Assembly (NCBI RefSeq): GCF_020907275.1
Contig: NZ_JAJJWI010000004.1
Location: 115,774 to 179,773, forward strand
From: Pontibacter silvestris
GTDB lineage: Bacteria > Bacteroidota > Bacteroidia > Cytophagales > Hymenobacteraceae
DNA length: 64,000 nt
Reading direction: 5' to 3'
Below the pieces are notes generated by a model. The model saw only the letters and a list, made by a program, of their open reading frames with translations, was not told where the DNA came from and searched no databases. Positions 62,599-64,000 of the stretch are shown in pieces. Position numbers and translations under genes: made by a program. The first letter of the stretch is position 1, and the number at the start of each line of letters is the position of its first letter.

Positions 62599-64000
62599 TT
62601 AATGTGCCTCCAGCCAATTTTCTCCTATGCCTAAACCAACTTCCATCGGTACACTAAGCGGTAAAGCATTCGTCATCAGTTCCACAATTTTTGGCGTTAC
62701 AAGTTCTACCTCTTCTTTTGGAGCATCAAAAAGCAATTCGTCATGTACCTGCAGTATCATACGTGTTTGCAGTTTCTCCTTGTGCAGATAGTCTTGTATG
62801 TTGATCATGGCAATTTTGATAATGTCTGCAGCAGTGCCCTGAATTGGAGCGTTGATGGCGTTACGCTCGGCAAAGTTACGTATAGTGGCATTGCGAGAGT
62901 TAATGTCGCGGAGGTAACGGCGGCGGCCCAGCAGTGTCTCTGCATATTCCAGCTCACGGGCCTTCTCAATAGCTCCGTCCATGTATGCTTTTACAGCCGG
63001 AAACTCTTCAAAATAAGCTTCTATAATATCCGCTGCTTCACGACGTGAAATGCCTAAGCGCTCCGACAACCCAAAGGCAGAAATACCATAGATGATACCG
63101 AAGTTTATTGTTTTGGCCTGTCGGCGCATTTCAGAATCTACCTCGTCTACTGGCACATGAAATACCTTGCCTGCCGTGGAAGCATGTATATCCAGTCCAT
63201 TGCGGAAGGCTGATTTCATGGTTTCATCTCCGCTGAAGTGCGCCATAATGCGTAGCTCAATCTGCGAATAATCCGCAGAGATAATAAGGTGTTTGCTGTT
63301 GCGAGGCACAAAAGCCTTGCGAATCTCGCGGCCCCTTTCCGTCCGGATGGGAATGTTTTGCAGGTTAGGGTTCGTAGAGCTTAAACGGCCTGTAGCGGTA
63401 ACAGCCTGGTTGAAGGAGGTATGCACACGATTATCCTGCTCACATACCAGTTGCGGTAAGGCATCTACGTAAGTAGATTTCAATTTAGAAAGCTCTCTGT
63501 GCTCTAATATCAGGCTTACAACTTCATGTTCTCCTGCCATTTTAGAAAGTATCTCTTCCCCTGTGGCATACTGGCCTGTTTTAGTTTTCTTGATTTTGCT
63601 TTTACCGTGCAGCTGTAGCTTGTCAAATAAAATCTCACCTAACTGCTTTGGAGAACCAATATTAAATTCTTCTCCGGCTATTTCAAAAATACGACGTTCA
63701 ATGCTGCCTATTTCCTGCTCTAACTGTATTGAAATATCAGCTAAGGCATTGGCATCTATGCTTATTCCTTCGTTTTCTATATCAGCCAACACTTGCACCA
63801 GCGGAGTTTCTACATTCTGGAACAGCTTTATCAGGCCCTGCTCCTGTAGCAGTGGTTCAAAGTATTGTTTCAAACGGAGGGTAATATCCGCATCCTCACA
63901 GGCATAATCTTTAACCTCTTCAGGGGCCAGATCTGCCATTGTTTTCTGGCTTTTGCCTTTAGAACCGATCAGGGCCGTAATAGGCACTGGGCTGTAGTTG
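62599..64000 (-). CDS. polA: DNA polymerase I, 3' part (gene continues past the window edge)
   Basis: About 467 residues are visible; the frame is open to the window end ('NYSPVPITALIG'), so the true start lies beyond. The visible part includes the end of the 3'-5' exonuclease-like domain ('ACEDADITLRLKQYFEPLL') and the whole polymerase domain. Motif A is 'SADYSQIELRIMAH', motif B 'RRQAKTINFGIIYG', motif C 'QVHDELLFD'. All catalytic Asp residues of motifs A and C are present. It should fill gaps and process Okazaki fragments. Confidence 0.97.
   Translation of the reverse strand, partial: NYSPVPITALIGSKGKSQKTMADLAPEEVKDYACEDADITLRLKQYFEPLLQEQGLIKLFQNVETPLVQVLADIENEGISIDANALADISIQLEQEIGSIERRIFEIAGEEFNIGSPKQLGEILFDKLQLHGKSKIKKTKTGQYATGEEILSKMAGEHEVVSLILEHRELSKLKSTYVDALPQLVCEQDNRVHTSFNQAVTATGRLSSTNPNLQNIPIRTERGREIRKAFVPRNSKHLIISADYSQIELRIMAHFSGDETMKSAFRNGLDIHASTAGKVFHVPVDEVDSEMRRQAKTINFGIIYGISAFGLSERLGISRREAADIIEAYFEEFPAVKAYMDGAIEKARELEYAETLLGRRRYLRDINSRNATIRNFAERNAINAPIQGTAADIIKIAMINIQDYLHKEKLQTRMILQVHDELLFDAPKEEVELVTPKIVELMTNALPLSVPMEVGLGIGENWLEAH

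Noticed and set aside
1..64000. tRNA, rRNA, CRISPR arrays, insertion sequences, integrase or prophage genes
   Set aside because: None was found by reading both strands; no direct repeat plus transposase combination and no regularly spaced repeats were seen.

Overview
The window looks like a piece of a chromosome from a Bacteroidota bacterium of the order Cytophagales, most like Hymenobacteraceae such as Pontibacter (inference from gene content; no rRNA or other marker is present to fix it). The evidence is two PorP/SprF plus gliding-type C-terminal-domain (CHU_C) adhesin modules of the type IX secretion system (T9SS), a T9SS-type metalloprotease, a DUF4402 protein, the TldD/TldE-DUF4159-MoxR-DUF58-BatA-DUF4175 block, many outer-membrane barrels, and intergenic regions that are AT-rich and mostly lack strong Shine-Dalgarno sequences. 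No tRNA, rRNA, CRISPR array, insertion sequence or prophage was found.

Layout. 0.4-2 kb: DUF4402 secreted protein and an alpha/beta hydrolase. 2-6.7 kb (minus): 1204-residue secreted PKD/Ig-repeat protein followed by a PorP/SprF partner. 7-9.5 kb: GNAT acetyltransferase, short EamA transporter, two small poorly characterised genes, then about 1 kb without genes. 10.5-19.5 kb (plus): a 1913-residue adhesin with six tandem invasin-like Ig repeats, a second PorP/SprF and a TPR/PD40/OmpA envelope protein. 19.7-26.8 kb: orphan PAS histidine kinase; a porin, BCCT osmolyte transporter and tandem universal stress protein in one apparent operon; MarC; an M50-like membrane protease. 27-39 kb (minus): an operon-like row from TldD to a 605-residue membrane protein, interrupted by one low-GC gene of unknown function. 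39.4-46.5 kb: RlpA, a DUF72 protein, an active/inactive M16 peptidase pair and a dGTPase. 47-51.8 kb: secreted metalloprotease and a BlaI-BlaR1 pair with two clear palindromic operators. 52-59.5 kb: GH13 trehalose-synthase-like enzyme, a sensory-rhodopsin-transducer (ASRT) homologue, ArfB, a small barrel protein, a previously untracked 54-residue exported peptide gene with a broken tandem copy, a fatty-acid-hydroxylase-family protein, cyanophycinase and a thioredoxin-reductase-like flavoprotein. 59.8-64 kb: FadL-type barrel, SGNH lipoprotein and the 3' part of polA, which runs off the window.

How the genes fit together. Most of the window serves the cell envelope: T9SS cargo and partners, porins, membrane proteases and the MoxR/Bat-like chaperone row. 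A second theme is osmotic and carbon balance (BCCT transporter with stress protein and porin; trehalose-type enzyme beside an ASRT protein). The most unusual items are the tandem small-peptide locus at 56.0-56.4 kb, the foreign-looking gene inside the MoxR row at 34.8-35.2 kb, the BlaI operators with a BlaR1 that lacks a visible beta-lactam sensor domain, and a rhodopsin-less ASRT gene.
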